From Pseudomonas sp. AOB-7 (GTDB taxonomy: Bacteria; Pseudomonadota; Gammaproteobacteria; Pseudomonadales; Pseudomonadaceae): a stretch of DNA of 64,000 nt. Positions 15,725 to 25,613 of this stretch are shown here, piece after piece; positions within the stretch are counted from its first letter, which is position 1; the number at the start of each line of letters is the position of its first letter. The notes under the pieces are model-generated. The model was not told where the DNA came from. It searched no databases and was given only the letters and a program-made list of their open reading frames with translations. The position numbers and the translations under genes were made by a program. The stretch is from NCBI RefSeq assembly GCF_003696305.1, contig NZ_RFFK01000005.1:186001-250000 (forward strand). Direction: 5' to 3'.

Positions 15725-16510
15725 TTACCAGGGCTCGACCACCGGCTCGGCTTCCCAGGCCTGCAGCGGCGCCTTGGACCACGTGCCGTAGGTTGCGTTG
15801 GGGAACACGATCCACTCGCTGCCCCATTTGCCCGCCTCGCTGGCCACGGTAGTGCGCTGCTGATCCAGCGGCGTCTTGCGAAAACGCGCGTCGAAATCGT
15901 GCAGGGTATCGCCGAGCAGCAGCACGATCTGGTGCTCGGCGCTGACGATGGCGCGCCGCTCGACCTTGGGCGGGCCGAGCAACAGCACACTCTCCTCCGA
16001 GACCTGGGGAAGGCCGAGTTTGCTCAGGGTGGCCAGGGTGTGCTGCTTCTGCTCGTCGGCGCGGTCGGAGATATAGCGGATGGTCACGCCGAGCTGGTCG
16101 GCGTGCTGCAGAAACTGCTTGGCACCTGGGATGAGCGTGGGCGTGCCGTCGCGCTCCCAGGGCAGCCAGGTGTCCCAGGCGTCGTATTGGTGACAACTGG
16201 CCAGGTCGCGCGCCAGCAGCGCGCTGTTGTCGATCACGGTTTCGTCCAGGTCGGTGACGATGGCCAGCTTGGACGGGTCTTTCGCCGCCGCCACGGCCGC
16301 GTCCAGCTTCTGCGTGGCGATATTGTAGGCCTGCAGCTGCAGCGCCTGGATTTCCGCCGACTGCTGCTGGAAACGCAGGCCCATGGCGAACTCGGCAACC
16401 GCGCACTCCTGCTTGGCTTGTGCCTTGCTGTCGGCGAACGCCGCGCAACTGCCCAGCAGCGTTATGGCCAGGCCCAGCCAGATGACACCCTTTCCTGTTT
16501 TCTCGGTCAT
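15725..16510 (-). CDS. Class C acid phosphatase / 5'-nucleotidase, lipoprotein e(P4) family
   Basis: 261 residues from the ATG at 16510; the frame is open much further upstream but only as antisense and overlap with adk. It has an N-terminal signal with a possible lipobox (LLGSC, Cys22) and HAD motif I DLDETVIDNS with Asp87 and Asp89 as nucleophile and acid. The e(P4)-type blocks WDTWLPWERDG, IPGAKQFL, YISDRADEQKQHT and LGDTLHDFD follow. It dephosphorylates nucleotides in the periplasm or outer membrane, allowing nucleoside scavenging. It lies between adk and tsaB, bounded by terminators on both sides, so it is likely a single-gene unit. Confidence 0.92.
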   Translation of the reverse strand: MTEKTGKGVIWLGLAITLLGSCAAFADSKAQAKQECAVAEFAMGLRFQQQSAEIQALQLQAYNIATQKLDAAVAAAKDPSKLAIVTDLDETVIDNSALLARDLASCHQYDAWDTWLPWERDGTPTLIPGAKQFLQHADQLGVTIRYISDRADEQKQHTLATLSKLGLPQVSEESVLLLGPPKVERRAIVSAEHQIVLLLGDTLHDFDARFRKTPLDQQRTTVASEAGKWGSEWIVFPNATYGTWSKAPLQAWEAEPVVEPW

Positions 16511-16658
16511 TGCACGCCCTCTCTTCCTTAGTGGTTCACGGATCGACATGCCCATGGCAAGCGCCGGGCAGCCGGAGACTAGCGTCGCCGATGGTAGAAA
16601 GGCTGACGAGCACAGCCATGCCCGAGAGCGACCCGGACTTATCCATGCACCACAAACG

Positions 16659-16684
16659 ACAAAGGCCCCTTGCGGGGCCTTTGT
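16659..16684 (-). terminator. Terminator after adk
   Basis: Perfect 11-bp stem (ACAAAGGCCCC / GGGGCCTTTGT) with a 4-base loop, 23 bases after the adk stop. The T tract is partial (TTTGTCG), so efficiency is uncertain. Confidence 0.8.
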
Positions 16685-16707
16685 CCATGGGCAACTGGCG
16701 GGAAAAC

Positions 16708-17373
<666 letters not shown>

Positions 17374-17577
17374 TTATGTAGAAATCGGTCGGACCGCCTC
17401 AAAGGGCCAGTCTCTTGGATGTTGTGCGGCAGCTGTGGCGGCCAAAAGGTTGATCAAGATACACAGCGCCCCCCAGGCACACAAGCCGCCGAAAGTCGGA
17501 TAAAAACCCTCCTGCCGACGGCTCGGACGCCCCTGCGGACGCGCCTTACCCGGGTGTCCGCGGAGCCGCGCGGCGGC

Positions 17578-20214
17578 TCAACCGGTATTGCGCAAACCGG
17601 CGGCGATACCCGCCACGCTGACCAGCAGCGCCTGCTCCAGAGGGCTCTCCGGCGCCTGTTCACGCAGCCGGCAGCGCGCCAGCAGCTCGGCCTGCAACAG
17701 GTGCAAGGGATCGAGGTAGGTGTTGCGCACGCTGATCGATTCCAGGGTCTCGGCGCTGTGCGCGAGCAGCCGCGACTGCCCGGTCAGCTCCAGCACTGCG
17801 GCGCAGGCCTGCGACAATAGGTCGCGTAACTGCGCCCCCAGCGGACGCAGCGCCGGCTCGACCAGACGCTCGTCGTACAGCGCGGCGATGCTAGCGTCGG
17901 CCTTGGCCAGCACCATCTCGAGCATGTCGATGCGGGTGCGGAAGAACGGCCAGTGCTCGCGCATGCCTTTCAGCAGCTCGCCGTCGCCGCCGGCCAGGGC
18001 CTGACCCAAGGCCTGCTCCCAGCCGAGCCAGGCCGGCAGCATCAGCCGCGTCTGGGTCCAGGCGAAGATCCACGGAATCGCCCGCAGGCTCTCCACCCCG
18101 CCCTCGCGGCGCTTGGCCGGACGGCTGCCCAGCGGCAGGCGCCCCAGCTCCTGCTCCGGGGTGGCCTGGCGGAAATACTCGACGAACTGCGGGTGCTCGC
18201 GCACCACGCCGCGGTAGGCACTCACGCCGGCGGCGGCCAGGCGATCCATCATCGCCCGCCAGCTCGGTTCGGGGGCCGGCGGCGGCAGCAGGGTGGCCTC
18301 CAGCACGGCGGCCAGGTAGAGGTTGAGGTTCTGTTCGGCGATATCCGGCAGGCCGAACTTGAAACGAATCATTTCGCCCTGCTCGGTGGTGCGGAAGCGT
18401 CCGGCCACCGAGCCCGGCGGCTGCGACAGGATCGCCGCGTGGGCCGGACCGCCGCCGCGGCCGACGGTGCCGCCGCGGCCGTGGAACAGCAGCAACTCGA
18501 CCTGGTGCTCGCGGCACAGGCGCACCAGCGCTTCCTGGGCGCGGTACTGGGCCCAGGCGGCGGCGGTGGTGCCGGCGTCCTTGGCCGAGTCGGAGTAGCC
18601 GATCATCACCTCCTGCGGCCCGTGCAGACGCGCGCGGTAGCCCGGCAGGCCGAGCAGGCGGTCGATCACCGGGCCGGCGTTATCCAGGTCGGCCAGGGTT
18701 TCGAACAGTGGCACCACGCGTATCGGCCGGCGCAACCCGGCCTCCTTGAGCAGCAGTTGCACCGCCAGCACGTCGGAGGCGGCGCCGGCCATCGAGATCA
18801 CGTAGGAGCCCAGCGAGGCGGCCGGCGCGGCGGCCACCTCGCGGCAGGTGGCGAGCACCTCGGCGGTGTCGGCCGAGGGCCGGTAGTCGCTCGGCAGCAG
18901 CGGCCGACGGTTGTCCAGCTCGCACTGCAAAAAGCTCAGCCGCGCCGCCTCGTCCCACTCGGCGTAGCGGCCCAGGCCCAGGTAGTCGGTGATTTCCGTG
19001 AGCGCCGCGGCATGCCGACTGGAGTCCTGGCGCACGTCCAGGCGCACCAGGAACAGGCCGAAGGTGGCCGCCCGGCGCAGGCAGTCGAGCAGCGGGCCGT
19101 CGGCGATCACGCCCATGCCGCAGGCGTGCAGCGACTGGTAGCAGAGCTGCAGCGGCGCCAACAGGTCGTGGTTGTCCTGCAGCACCGCGGCGCTCGGCGC
19201 CACTTGCGCGGCGAGCGCCTGCTGCGCCCAGCTGCGGGTCTCGCGCAGGCGTTCGCGCAGTTGCTTGAGCAGCGCCCGGTAGGGCTCGGCACTGTCGCCG
19301 ACCTGGGCGCGCAGCTCGGCGCTGGCCTGCTGCATGGACAGCTCGGCGGCCAGCTGGTCGACGTCGCGCAGGTACAGGTCGGCAGCCATCCAGCGCGCCA
19401 GCAGCAGCACCTCGCGGGTGACCCGGGCGGTGACGTTGGGGTTGCCGTCGCGGTCGCCGCCCATCCAGGAGGCGAAGCGGATCGGCGCCGCCTCCAGCGG
19501 CAGGCGCAGGCCGGTGGCGGCCTGCAGGCTGCGGTCGGCGCGGCGCAAAAACTGCGGCACGGCCTGCCACAGCGAGTGCTCGATCACCGCGAAGCCCCAC
19601 TTGGCCTCGTCCACCGGGGTCGGCCGGCTGCGACGGATCTCCTCGGTATGCCAGGCCTCGGCGATCAGCCGCTGCAGGCGCTGGACGCTGCGCTCGCGCT
19701 CGTCCGCCAGCAGGTCGCTGTGATCCAGCGCCGCCAGCTGTGCGGCGATGGCGTCGTACTTCTGGATCAGGGTGCGCCGCGCCACCTCGGTGGGGTGGGC
19801 GGTGAGCACCAGTTCGATATCCAGGCGGCCGAGCTGACGGGCCAGCTCGTCGGGCTTCTGCCCGGCGGCGAGCAGGCGCGCCAGCAGCTCGTCGAGCACG
19901 CGCAACTCGAACGGCTCGGGCTCGTCGCCGCGGCGACGACGCACGCGGTGCTGCTGCTCGGCGATATTGGCCAGGTTGAGGAACTGGTTGAAGGCCCGCG
20001 CCACCGGCAGCAGCTCGTCGTCGGCGAGATCGCCGAGGGTGCTGGCCAGCTGCTCGGCGCCGGCCGCCGAGCCGCGCCGGCCGGCCTTGGCGCCCTTGCG
20101 GATGCGCTCGATCTTGTCGAGAAACTCGGCGCCCAGCTGGGTGCTGATGGTTTGTCCGAGCAGTTCGCCGAGCAGGTGCACCTCTTCACGCAGGCGCGCA
20201 TCGATTTCCGCCAT
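17578..20214 (-). CDS. ppc: Phosphoenolpyruvate carboxylase
   Basis: 878 residues from [11 protein letters not shown], the known Pseudomonas length; an in-frame ATG six codons upstream is less likely. It carboxylates PEP to oxaloacetate, replenishing the TCA cycle. Catalytic His region VLTAHPTEV, active-site lysine region [16 protein letters not shown], glycine-rich [14 protein letters not shown] and the invariant C-terminus RNTG are all present. The 222-base gap to adk holds no gene. The divergent gene at 20399 begins 184 bases away. Confidence 0.98.
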   Translation of the reverse strand: MAEIDARLREEVHLLGELLGQTISTQLGAEFLDKIERIRKGAKAGRRGSAAGAEQLASTLGDLADDELLPVARAFNQFLNLANIAEQQHRVRRRRGDEPEPFELRVLDELLARLLAAGQKPDELARQLGRLDIELVLTAHPTEVARRTLIQKYDAIAAQLAALDHSDLLADERERSVQRLQRLIAEAWHTEEIRRSRPTPVDEAKWGFAVIEHSLWQAVPQFLRRADRSLQAATGLRLPLEAAPIRFASWMGGDRDGNPNVTARVTREVLLLARWMAADLYLRDVDQLAAELSMQQASAELRAQVGDSAEPYRALLKQLRERLRETRSWAQQALAAQVAPSAAVLQDNHDLLAPLQLCYQSLHACGMGVIADGPLLDCLRRAATFGLFLVRLDVRQDSSRHAAALTEITDYLGLGRYAEWDEAARLSFLQCELDNRRPLLPSDYRPSADTAEVLATCREVAAAPAASLGSYVISMAGAASDVLAVQLLLKEAGLRRPIRVVPLFETLADLDNAGPVIDRLLGLPGYRARLHGPQEVMIGYSDSAKDAGTTAAAWAQYRAQEALVRLCREHQVELLLFHGRGGTVGRGGGPAHAAILSQPPGSVAGRFRTTEQGEMIRFKFGLPDIAEQNLNLYLAAVLEATLLPPPAPEPSWRAMMDRLAAAGVSAYRGVVREHPQFVEYFRQATPEQELGRLPLGSRPAKRREGGVESLRAIPWIFAWTQTRLMLPAWLGWEQALGQALAGGDGELLKGMREHWPFFRTRIDMLEMVLAKADASIAALYDERLVEPALRPLGAQLRDLLSQACAAVLELTGQSRLLAHSAETLESISVRNTYLDPLHLLQAELLARCRLREQAPESPLEQALLVSVAGIAAGLRNTG

Positions 20215-20398
20215 ATCGCCCTCTCCTTCCAAGCCGCGGCTTGCGCCACACAGGCCTCAAGAGTGCCCAGCGCGCCAACTTCTTACAAGGGCGCGACGCA
20301 CGGCGCGGCGGCCGCGCGTAGTGGGTCTAGGCTTGAGATAGGCGCTTGCGGCGTCCGCCAGCCGGTCACCGCCGGCGCCGTCCATCAGGAGCCCTATC

Positions 20399-20743
20399 AT
20401 GAAAATTCGAGAGTTGGTCAACCATTGGGAACAGAACGCCCGGGGCCGCCTGACCCCGAGTCAATACCACATCCACCTGGATATCGAAGCCGCCGCGCGC
20501 CTGGCGGCCCTGACCGAGATGTATCCCAAGCATCACGCCGAGGAACTGCTCGGCGAGCTGATCGGCGCGGCGCTGGAAGAGCTGGAGGCCAGCCTGCCCT
20601 ACGTGCAGGGCAGTCAGGTGGTGGCGCAGGACGAACAGGGCGACCCGCTGTACGAGGACATCGGCCCCACCCCGCGCTTTCTCGCCCTGTCGCGCAAGTA
20701 CCTGCGCGAGCTGAGCGCCCAGGCCAAGGGCGCGGCGCACTGA
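20399..20743 (+). CDS. Conserved hypothetical protein
   Basis: 114 residues with a good ribosome binding site (CAGGAGCCCTATC before ATG). Acidic and helical, no signal or membrane helix. The sequence begins MKIRELVNHWEQNARG and contains YHIHLDIEAAARLAALTEMYP and ELLGELIGAALEELEASLPY. I recall a protein of this type next to ppc in other Pseudomonas, sometimes given pilus-related names, but nothing visible supports a pilus role. Function unassigned; divergent from ppc. Confidence 0.8.
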   Translation: MKIRELVNHWEQNARGRLTPSQYHIHLDIEAAARLAALTEMYPKHHAEELLGELIGAALEELEASLPYVQGSQVVAQDEQGDPLYEDIGPTPRFLALSRKYLRELSAQAKGAAH

Positions 20744-20771
20744 ACGCCCGCTTGTCCGCCGGCGACGCGCC

Positions 20772-21092
20772 TTACTGCAGCGCCGGGGTGTCCTGGCCCA
20801 TGCAGCGCACGGCCTGCTTCTTGTTGTCCACCAGCACGCCGGTGAGGCCCTTCTGCTGGGTGTCGAACAGCACCAGCACGCCGTCGATGCACTGCGCCAC
20901 CTGGCTGGCCGGCTTCAGCGAGACCTTGTAGTCCTCGCCGGGCACGGTCTTGAGCATGGTGAAATCCGACAGCAGCAGGGCGTCCTCGGGCTTGGCCATG
21001 TGCAGGTAGCCGTAGTACCAGAGCACGCCGATGGTGCCGACTATGCTGGCGATGCCGGTAAGGATCAGGGGAATGGGGTCACGTTCGGTCAT
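20772..21092 (-). CDS. Hypothetical one-TM protein
   Basis: 106 residues with a single membrane segment at about residues 8-30 (IPLILTGIASIVGTIGVLWYYGYL) and a small soluble C-terminal domain with two cysteines (VAQCIDG, AVRCMGQ). The topology suggests an anchored periplasmic or cytoplasmic domain; the two cysteines could pair if periplasmic. Its start overlaps the hydrolase stop by four bases, so translation is probably coupled. It is the last gene of the 24.7-20.8 kb run. Confidence 0.75.
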   Translation of the reverse strand: MTERDPIPLILTGIASIVGTIGVLWYYGYLHMAKPEDALLLSDFTMLKTVPGEDYKVSLKPASQVAQCIDGVLVLFDTQQKGLTGVLVDNKKQAVRCMGQDTPALQ

Positions 21093-21982
21093 TGCGGACT
21101 CTCGATTGCGGATTCGGTGGCCGGCGGCCGGCGTTCGACGAAGGCCTGCGGGGCGCTGACGAACTCCAACAGCAGCTGGCGCCAGGCCGGCTCGGCGAAG
21201 GTTTGCACGTGTTGCCCGCGGGTCGCCTGGAAGGCGCGCGGCGGGCGCGCAGCTTGATACAACAGGCGACCATTGGCAAATGGCACCACCTCGTCGTCAG
21301 CGCTGTGCAGGATCAGCAGCGGCAGGCCTTCGAGGGCGGCGATGCCGTGGATGGCGCTGTCGCCGTCGGGGATCAGCCAGGACAGCGGCACCTGCAGCGG
21401 CCAGGTCAGCCAGGAGCGACTCAAGGCATGGCGGGCGACGCCGCGGTAGCTGGCCGGTACCCCGTCGAGCGCCAGGGCGTGCAGCGCCGCGCGGCGCTGC
21501 GGGCGTTCGCTCAGGTAGTGCACGGCCAGCGCACCGCCCAGGCTCTGGCCGAGCAGGATCAGCGGCTTGCCCTGCACCTCGGGCGCCTGCTCCAGCCAGG
21601 CGAAGGCGGCGTCGATGTCCTGGTACACCGCCGGCAGACTGGGCTTGCCCTCGGACAGGCCGTAACCGCGGTAATCGAGCATCAGCACCTGGTAGCCCTG
21701 GGCCGGCAGCCAGTAAGCACCGCCCAGGTGCCAGGCCAGGTTGCCGCCGTTGCCGTGCAGGTGCAGCACCGTACCCTTGACCGCCACTCCGGGCTTGGCC
21801 GGCAACCACCAGGCATGCAGGCGCGTGCCGTCGGCGGCGCTCAGGTGGATATCGCGGTACTCCAGCTCGGCCCGCGCCGGGGTGAACGGCAGCCCCGGTT
21901 CGGGATAGAACAGCAGGCCGCTGCAGCCGCTCAGCAGGCCGCCGAGCAGCCCGACCAGCAGCAGGCGCAGTTTACTTGCCAC
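21089..21982 (-). CDS. Alpha/beta hydrolase lipoprotein
   Basis: 297 residues. The signal peptide has lipobox LLSGC (Cys20), so it is predicted to be a lipoprotein. The alpha/beta-hydrolase fold elements are oxyanion loop HLHGNGGN, nucleophile elbow GQSLGG, acid region [10 protein letters not shown] and the terminal catalytic histidine near RGQHVQTF. It resembles the BEM46/ABHD13-type family of membrane-associated hydrolases of unknown substrate. It overlaps the AIM24-like gene by 11 bases upstream and the one-TM gene by 4 bases downstream. Confidence 0.88.
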   Translation of the reverse strand: MASKLRLLLVGLLGGLLSGCSGLLFYPEPGLPFTPARAELEYRDIHLSAADGTRLHAWWLPAKPGVAVKGTVLHLHGNGGNLAWHLGGAYWLPAQGYQVLMLDYRGYGLSEGKPSLPAVYQDIDAAFAWLEQAPEVQGKPLILLGQSLGGALAVHYLSERPQRRAALHALALDGVPASYRGVARHALSRSWLTWPLQVPLSWLIPDGDSAIHGIAALEGLPLLILHSADDEVVPFANGRLLYQAARPPRAFQATRGQHVQTFAEPAWRQLLLEFVSAPQAFVERRPPATESAIESPQ

Positions 21983-22718
21983 CGCCGCGCACCTCTTCGC
22001 GGGCCTGGAAGGTGGCGGCGTAGACGCGCTCGGCCAGGCGCGAGAACGGCAGGCTCTGGATCCACACCGTGCCGCTGCCCTTGAGCGTGGCCAGGAGGAT
22101 GCCCTCGCCGCCGAACAGCATGCTCTTCAGCCCGCCGGCCAGGGCGATGTCGTAGTCGATGCCGTCGCTGAAGGCCACCAGGCAGCCGGTATCCAGGCGC
22201 AGGGTCTCGCCATTCAGCTGCTTGCGGATCACCGTGCCGCCGGCGTGCACGAAGGCCAGGCCGTCGCCTTCGAGCTGCTGCAGGATGAAGCCCTCGCCGC
22301 CGAAGAAACCGGCGCCGATGCGCTTGTTGAAGCGGATGCCGATGCGCGTGCCGTGGGCGGCGCAGAGAAAGGCGTCCTTCTGGCAGATCAGCCGGCCGCC
22401 GACCTGGGCCAGGTCGATCGGCACCACGGTGCCCGGATAGGGCGCGGCGAAGGCGACCCGCGCCTGGGTTTTGCCGGCATTGCTGAAGTGGGTCATGAAC
22501 AGCGACTCGCCGGTGAGCAGGCGCTTGCCGGCGCCCCACAGCTTGCCCAGCAGGCCGCTGGCCGAGCCGTCACCCATGCGCGTCTCGAAGCGCACGCCCT
22601 CGGTCATGTAGTTCATCGCCCCGGCTTCGGCGATTACCGTCTCGCCGGGGTCGAGGACGATCTCCACCGACTGCGCCGAGCTGCCGAGGATTTCGTAGTC
22701 GAGTTGATGGCTGGGCAT
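21972..22718 (-). CDS. TIGR00266 / AIM24 family protein
   Basis: 248 residues from [16 protein letters not shown], preceded by AAGGAGC at a good distance; the longer open frame upstream is REP-containing DNA. It is an AIM24-like beta-rich protein with family patterns [48 protein letters not shown] and [13 protein letters not shown]. Related proteins occur widely in bacteria and in yeast mitochondria (AIM24) without an assigned biochemical activity. It overlaps the hydrolase gene, implying co-translation. Confidence 0.9.
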   Translation of the reverse strand: MPSHQLDYEILGSSAQSVEIVLDPGETVIAEAGAMNYMTEGVRFETRMGDGSASGLLGKLWGAGKRLLTGESLFMTHFSNAGKTQARVAFAAPYPGTVVPIDLAQVGGRLICQKDAFLCAAHGTRIGIRFNKRIGAGFFGGEGFILQQLEGDGLAFVHAGGTVIRKQLNGETLRLDTGCLVAFSDGIDYDIALAGGLKSMLFGGEGILLATLKGSGTVWIQSLPFSRLAERVYAATFQAREEVRGGGK

Positions 22719-22740
22719 CAAGCAGCTCCTTGCAGGTAAG

Positions 22741-22860
22741 CCCGGCGGCAATCCGGGCGTCGGGCTGAGCGAGGTGGAGCTTCGCCGCTGCGCACCTCGA
22801 CCCAACCTGCGACCTGCCACAGCCCCGCAGGTCGGGTTGAGCGCAGCGAAACCCAACGCA
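22741..22860. repeat. REP-like repeat cluster
   Basis: Contains AGCCCGGCGGCAATCCGGGCG at the left and GGTCGGGTTGAGCGCAGCG with AACCCAAC at 22830-22857, the well-known Pseudomonas GTCGGGTT-GAGCGCAGCGAA-ACCCAAC type. A degenerate inverted copy (CTGCGC...CGACCCAACCTGC) lies to its left. It fills the gap between the DUF1704 and AIM24-like genes and may weaken read-through. Confidence 0.7.
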
Positions 22861-22862
22861 AG

Positions 22863-24152
22863 TCAGAGGATGTTCGCGTAGTCGGCTTCGATGCGATCCA
22901 GGCTCAGGTGGTTGAGGAAGTTGGAGAAGCACATCCAGGCCGACAGCGCATTCATGTCCTGGAACTGCGGCGGCAGGTACTTGGGCGGCCGCACCAGGCC
23001 CTCGTCCACCAGTTTGCGCAGGGTGCGCATGTCTTCCAGGGTGGTCTTGCCGCAGAACAGCAGCGGGATCTGCTCCAGCTTGCCCTTGCGCACCGCCAGC
23101 TGGATGTAGTTGTAGATCAGGATGAAACCCTTGAGGTAGGACAGGTCCTTGGTGAACGGCAGGCCGGTCGGCAAGGAGCCGCGGAACACCCGGCTGGCAT
23201 TGCTGTAGCCGCCTTCCAGGCCGTAGCCCTGCTCGCGGAAGAACTCGAACACCTCGAGGAAATCGGCGCCCTCCTCGGCCATGTGGATGGCGCGGGTGCG
23301 GTTGGTCAGCTTGCGCAGGCGCGTGGGGTAGGAGGCGAAGGCGATCACCTCCATCAGGATCGCCAGGCCCTCCTGGGTCACCGTCGACGAGGGCGGGCCC
23401 TTGGCCAGGAAGGTGCAGATCGGCTGGGCCAGACCGTTGAGCGTGGTGCCGACGTGCACCAGGCCTTCGTGCACCTCCAGCGCCTTAACGTCGCGCTCGT
23501 TGAAGCGCGCGTCGCTGCGGATCTTGATGTAGTCGGCGCCGGCCGCGGCATCGGCGAGGATGCCGTCGGACTCGAAGACGCGGATGGTGTCGTCGCCGAA
23601 CACCCCGGCCAGGCGCTGCTGCAGGATGCTCACCGCATCGGTGGCGCCGAGCAGCTTGGGCTCGTCCTCGAGGTCGCCGCGCGCGGCGATGTTGTTGAGG
23701 TAGTCCGAGAGCATCAGGCCGAGGTCGGCCAGGGTCGGGTCGCCGGCATGGAAGGCATCGGAGGCGGCGCCGTAGAGCTCCTGGCTGATCAGGCCGAAGT
23801 CCTCGGTACCACGCGCCTCGAGCATGCGGATGACCATGCGGTATTCCTTGCACATGCGCCGCATGATCTGCCCGACCGGGTTGAACTGGCCGAGCTGGCG
23901 GGTGATGTCGCGCTCGATGTTCTGAAATTCCAGCTTCTTCGCCGCGGCGTCGAAGGCCAGCGGGCGGCCCAGGTAGTAGTCGCGATCCACCGCCGGCAGG
24001 GCCTTGCCCTTGGCCTTGAGGAAGGCGTCGCGGACGCCGTCGTCCCACTTCACCGCATCGAGCACGCGGATCGGCGTCTGCGCCTCGACGATGCGGTCGC
24101 TCAGGGCACGGATGCCCAGTTGGTAGTCGTCCAGTTTCTGCTGGCTGTTCAT
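22863..24152 (-). CDS. DUF1704 / QEGLA-motif protein, predicted HExxxH metallopeptidase
   Basis: 429 residues from MNSQQKLDDYQ. It matches the family named flavohemoglobin expression-modulating QEGLA motif protein: TVTQEGLAILMEV has QEGLA at residues 260-264. It also has VHEGLVHVGT, that is HExxxH with His228, Glu229 and His233, and Glu261 of QEGLA as a plausible third metal ligand. DUF1704 is the family of the eukaryotic tubulin tyrosine carboxypeptidase MATCAP, a zinc enzyme with the same HExxxH layout, so peptidase activity is the best guess. Cytoplasmic, no signal peptide. It starts eight bases after the upstream lipoprotein stop, so they form one operon. Confidence 0.9.
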   Translation of the reverse strand: MNSQQKLDDYQLGIRALSDRIVEAQTPIRVLDAVKWDDGVRDAFLKAKGKALPAVDRDYYLGRPLAFDAAAKKLEFQNIERDITRQLGQFNPVGQIMRRMCKEYRMVIRMLEARGTEDFGLISQELYGAASDAFHAGDPTLADLGLMLSDYLNNIAARGDLEDEPKLLGATDAVSILQQRLAGVFGDDTIRVFESDGILADAAAGADYIKIRSDARFNERDVKALEVHEGLVHVGTTLNGLAQPICTFLAKGPPSSTVTQEGLAILMEVIAFASYPTRLRKLTNRTRAIHMAEEGADFLEVFEFFREQGYGLEGGYSNASRVFRGSLPTGLPFTKDLSYLKGFILIYNYIQLAVRKGKLEQIPLLFCGKTTLEDMRTLRKLVDEGLVRPPKYLPPQFQDMNALSAWMCFSNFLNHLSLDRIEADYANIL

Positions 24153-24160
24153 CGCAATTC

Positions 24161-24712
24161 CTAGTCGCCGGCCCGCTGGTAGCGCGCCACCTCGACGAAC
24201 AGATCGGCGTTGGCCGGGTCGTCGAGGTAGGCGAACACCTGGTCCAGCGAGCTGGTGATCAGCGCGCCGTCGCCTTCGGGCATGCTTACCGTCTCGCCCT
24301 CCAGCAGGCCCTTGCTCATGTCCTGGAGGATGCGCTCGGTATCCAGGTTGTACACCACCAGCTCGTTGCTGCGGGTCAGCTCGAAACCGGCGATGGCGAA
24401 GTTGGCGCCCAGGCTCTTCGGCAAGCCGGCGGACAGGTACCAGCGGCGGCCGTGGTGGGCGACGGTGAAACCGAATTCCTCGAGGCTGTCGAGGTTGTCC
24501 GGGCTGCCCTCGTAGATGCGTGCCTTGTACAGGTTGGAGCCGGCCCGACTGACCTCCAGATAGAGCTGCTCGCCCCACTCGTCCTGACGGGTCCACTCGC
24601 CCAGCAGCGGCATGGGCGCCGCCTCGTTGGCCGGAATCGGGTCCTTGAAGGTGACCAGGCAACCAGTCAACAGCAGGAAGGACAAGGCGACCACTGCGCG
24701 CCAGGCTTTCAT
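24161..24712 (-). CDS. Hypothetical lipoprotein
   Basis: 183 residues. Signal peptide with lipobox LLTGC (Cys18) and a mature part of about 165 residues, acidic, with beta-rich patterns (LLGEWTRQDEWGEQLYLEVS, YKARIYEG, RRWYLSAGLPKSLGANFAIAGFEL). The LxGxW start followed by strands recalls lipocalin-like lipoproteins, but I cannot assign a family. It sits between a TetR gene (43 bases upstream) and the DUF1704 gene (eight bases downstream). Confidence 0.8.
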   Translation of the reverse strand: MKAWRAVVALSFLLLTGCLVTFKDPIPANEAAPMPLLGEWTRQDEWGEQLYLEVSRAGSNLYKARIYEGSPDNLDSLEEFGFTVAHHGRRWYLSAGLPKSLGANFAIAGFELTRSNELVVYNLDTERILQDMSKGLLEGETVSMPEGDGALITSSLDQVFAYLDDPANADLFVEVARYQRAGD

Positions 24713-24755
24713 TTCGCTCTCCTTGTGAAGACCGTTCGACCCCGTGGCCGACGGT

Positions 24756-25469
24756 TTACAACCCCAGAACCAGGTTCATATAGCGTTTAAGGATGGCCAG
24801 CATTCCCTCGCTGTCCAGATGCTCGACGCCGTCCAGCAGGCCCTGATACTCCATCCGCACGATGGTGGCCGTCAACAGCACGGCATCCTGCTCCGGCTGG
24901 CGCGAACCGAGCACCTCGAAGAAGTGGGTGACGCCCTGCTGGAGGATCTGCCGGTGGGCGCGCACCAGGTCGCGCAGGCGCGGATTGAGCAGCGCTTCCT
25001 GCTGGAACGCCTGCTCGGCGATCAGGTGGTCGCGGCGTTCGCGCAACTGGCGCTGCACGTACTGCACCGCCAGCGCGGCGATCTCGTCGGCCAGCTGCCG
25101 GCGCGCCGCCTCGCTGCCGTCCAGACGACCGACCAGATTCGCCAGCAGGCCCTGGGTACTGTCCCAGAAGGCCGCCATCTGCGCCGCGCTGCGCTCGACG
25201 AACTGGGCGAAGGTGTCGGTGATGAGGTCGTCGATGTCCTTAAAGTAGTAGGTGGTGGCCGACAGCGGCACCTGCGCCTCGGCCGCCACCGCGCGATGGC
25301 GCACGGCGCGCACGCCGTCGCGCACGATAATGCGCATGGCGGCGTCGAGAATCGCCTGACGGCGCTGCTCGCTGCCCTGACGGCTGGCCTTGCGGCCCTG
25401 GTACTGGACGCTTTCGGCGACGGCATTGGCCGCCTGGGTGGCACTCGGGGGGGCAGGCGCACGGCTCAC
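24756..25469 (-). CDS. TetR-family transcriptional regulator
   Basis: About 237 residues from the GTG at 25469 (VSRAPAPP), which has AGAGGATC upstream; the start is not certain because the frame is open to 25580. The TetR helix-turn-helix lies at about residues 34-80 (RRQAILDAAMRIIVRDG, then RHRAVAAEAQVPLSATTYYFKDIDDLI). The C-terminal part is helical. It leads the run of minus-strand genes down to 20772, so local control is plausible, but no operator was identified. lysS is upstream on the same strand, ending in a terminator. Confidence 0.85.
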   Translation of the reverse strand: MSRAPAPPSATQAANAVAESVQYQGRKASRQGSEQRRQAILDAAMRIIVRDGVRAVRHRAVAAEAQVPLSATTYYFKDIDDLITDTFAQFVERSAAQMAAFWDSTQGLLANLVGRLDGSEAARRQLADEIAALAVQYVQRQLRERRDHLIAEQAFQQEALLNPRLRDLVRAHRQILQQGVTHFFEVLGSRQPEQDAVLLTATIVRMEYQGLLDGVEHLDSEGMLAILKRYMNLVLGL

Positions 25470-25578
25470 GGCAGGTCGATCCTCTACGTTCCGGTTATGA
25501 CATAGCAGAGTAATGGGTTCGGTAGACAAGCAAAAGATTGCGCAGTTGCCGGCGCCCGGCAGGCAGCCCGGGCGCAAC

Positions 25579-25601
25579 AAAAAGCCGCCCGGAGGCGGCT
25601 T
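25579..25601 (-). terminator. Rho-independent terminator after lysS
   Basis: On the minus strand, an 8-bp stem AAGCCGCC / GGCGGCTT with a 4-base loop followed by a T run, 13 bases after the lysS stop. Confidence 0.92.
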
Positions 25602-25613
25602 GTGGCGAGAACC

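Noticed and set aside
17953..20931. 992-codon plus-strand open frame
   Set aside because: Antisense to ppc and running over the gene at 20399. The composition is low-complexity and matches no family.
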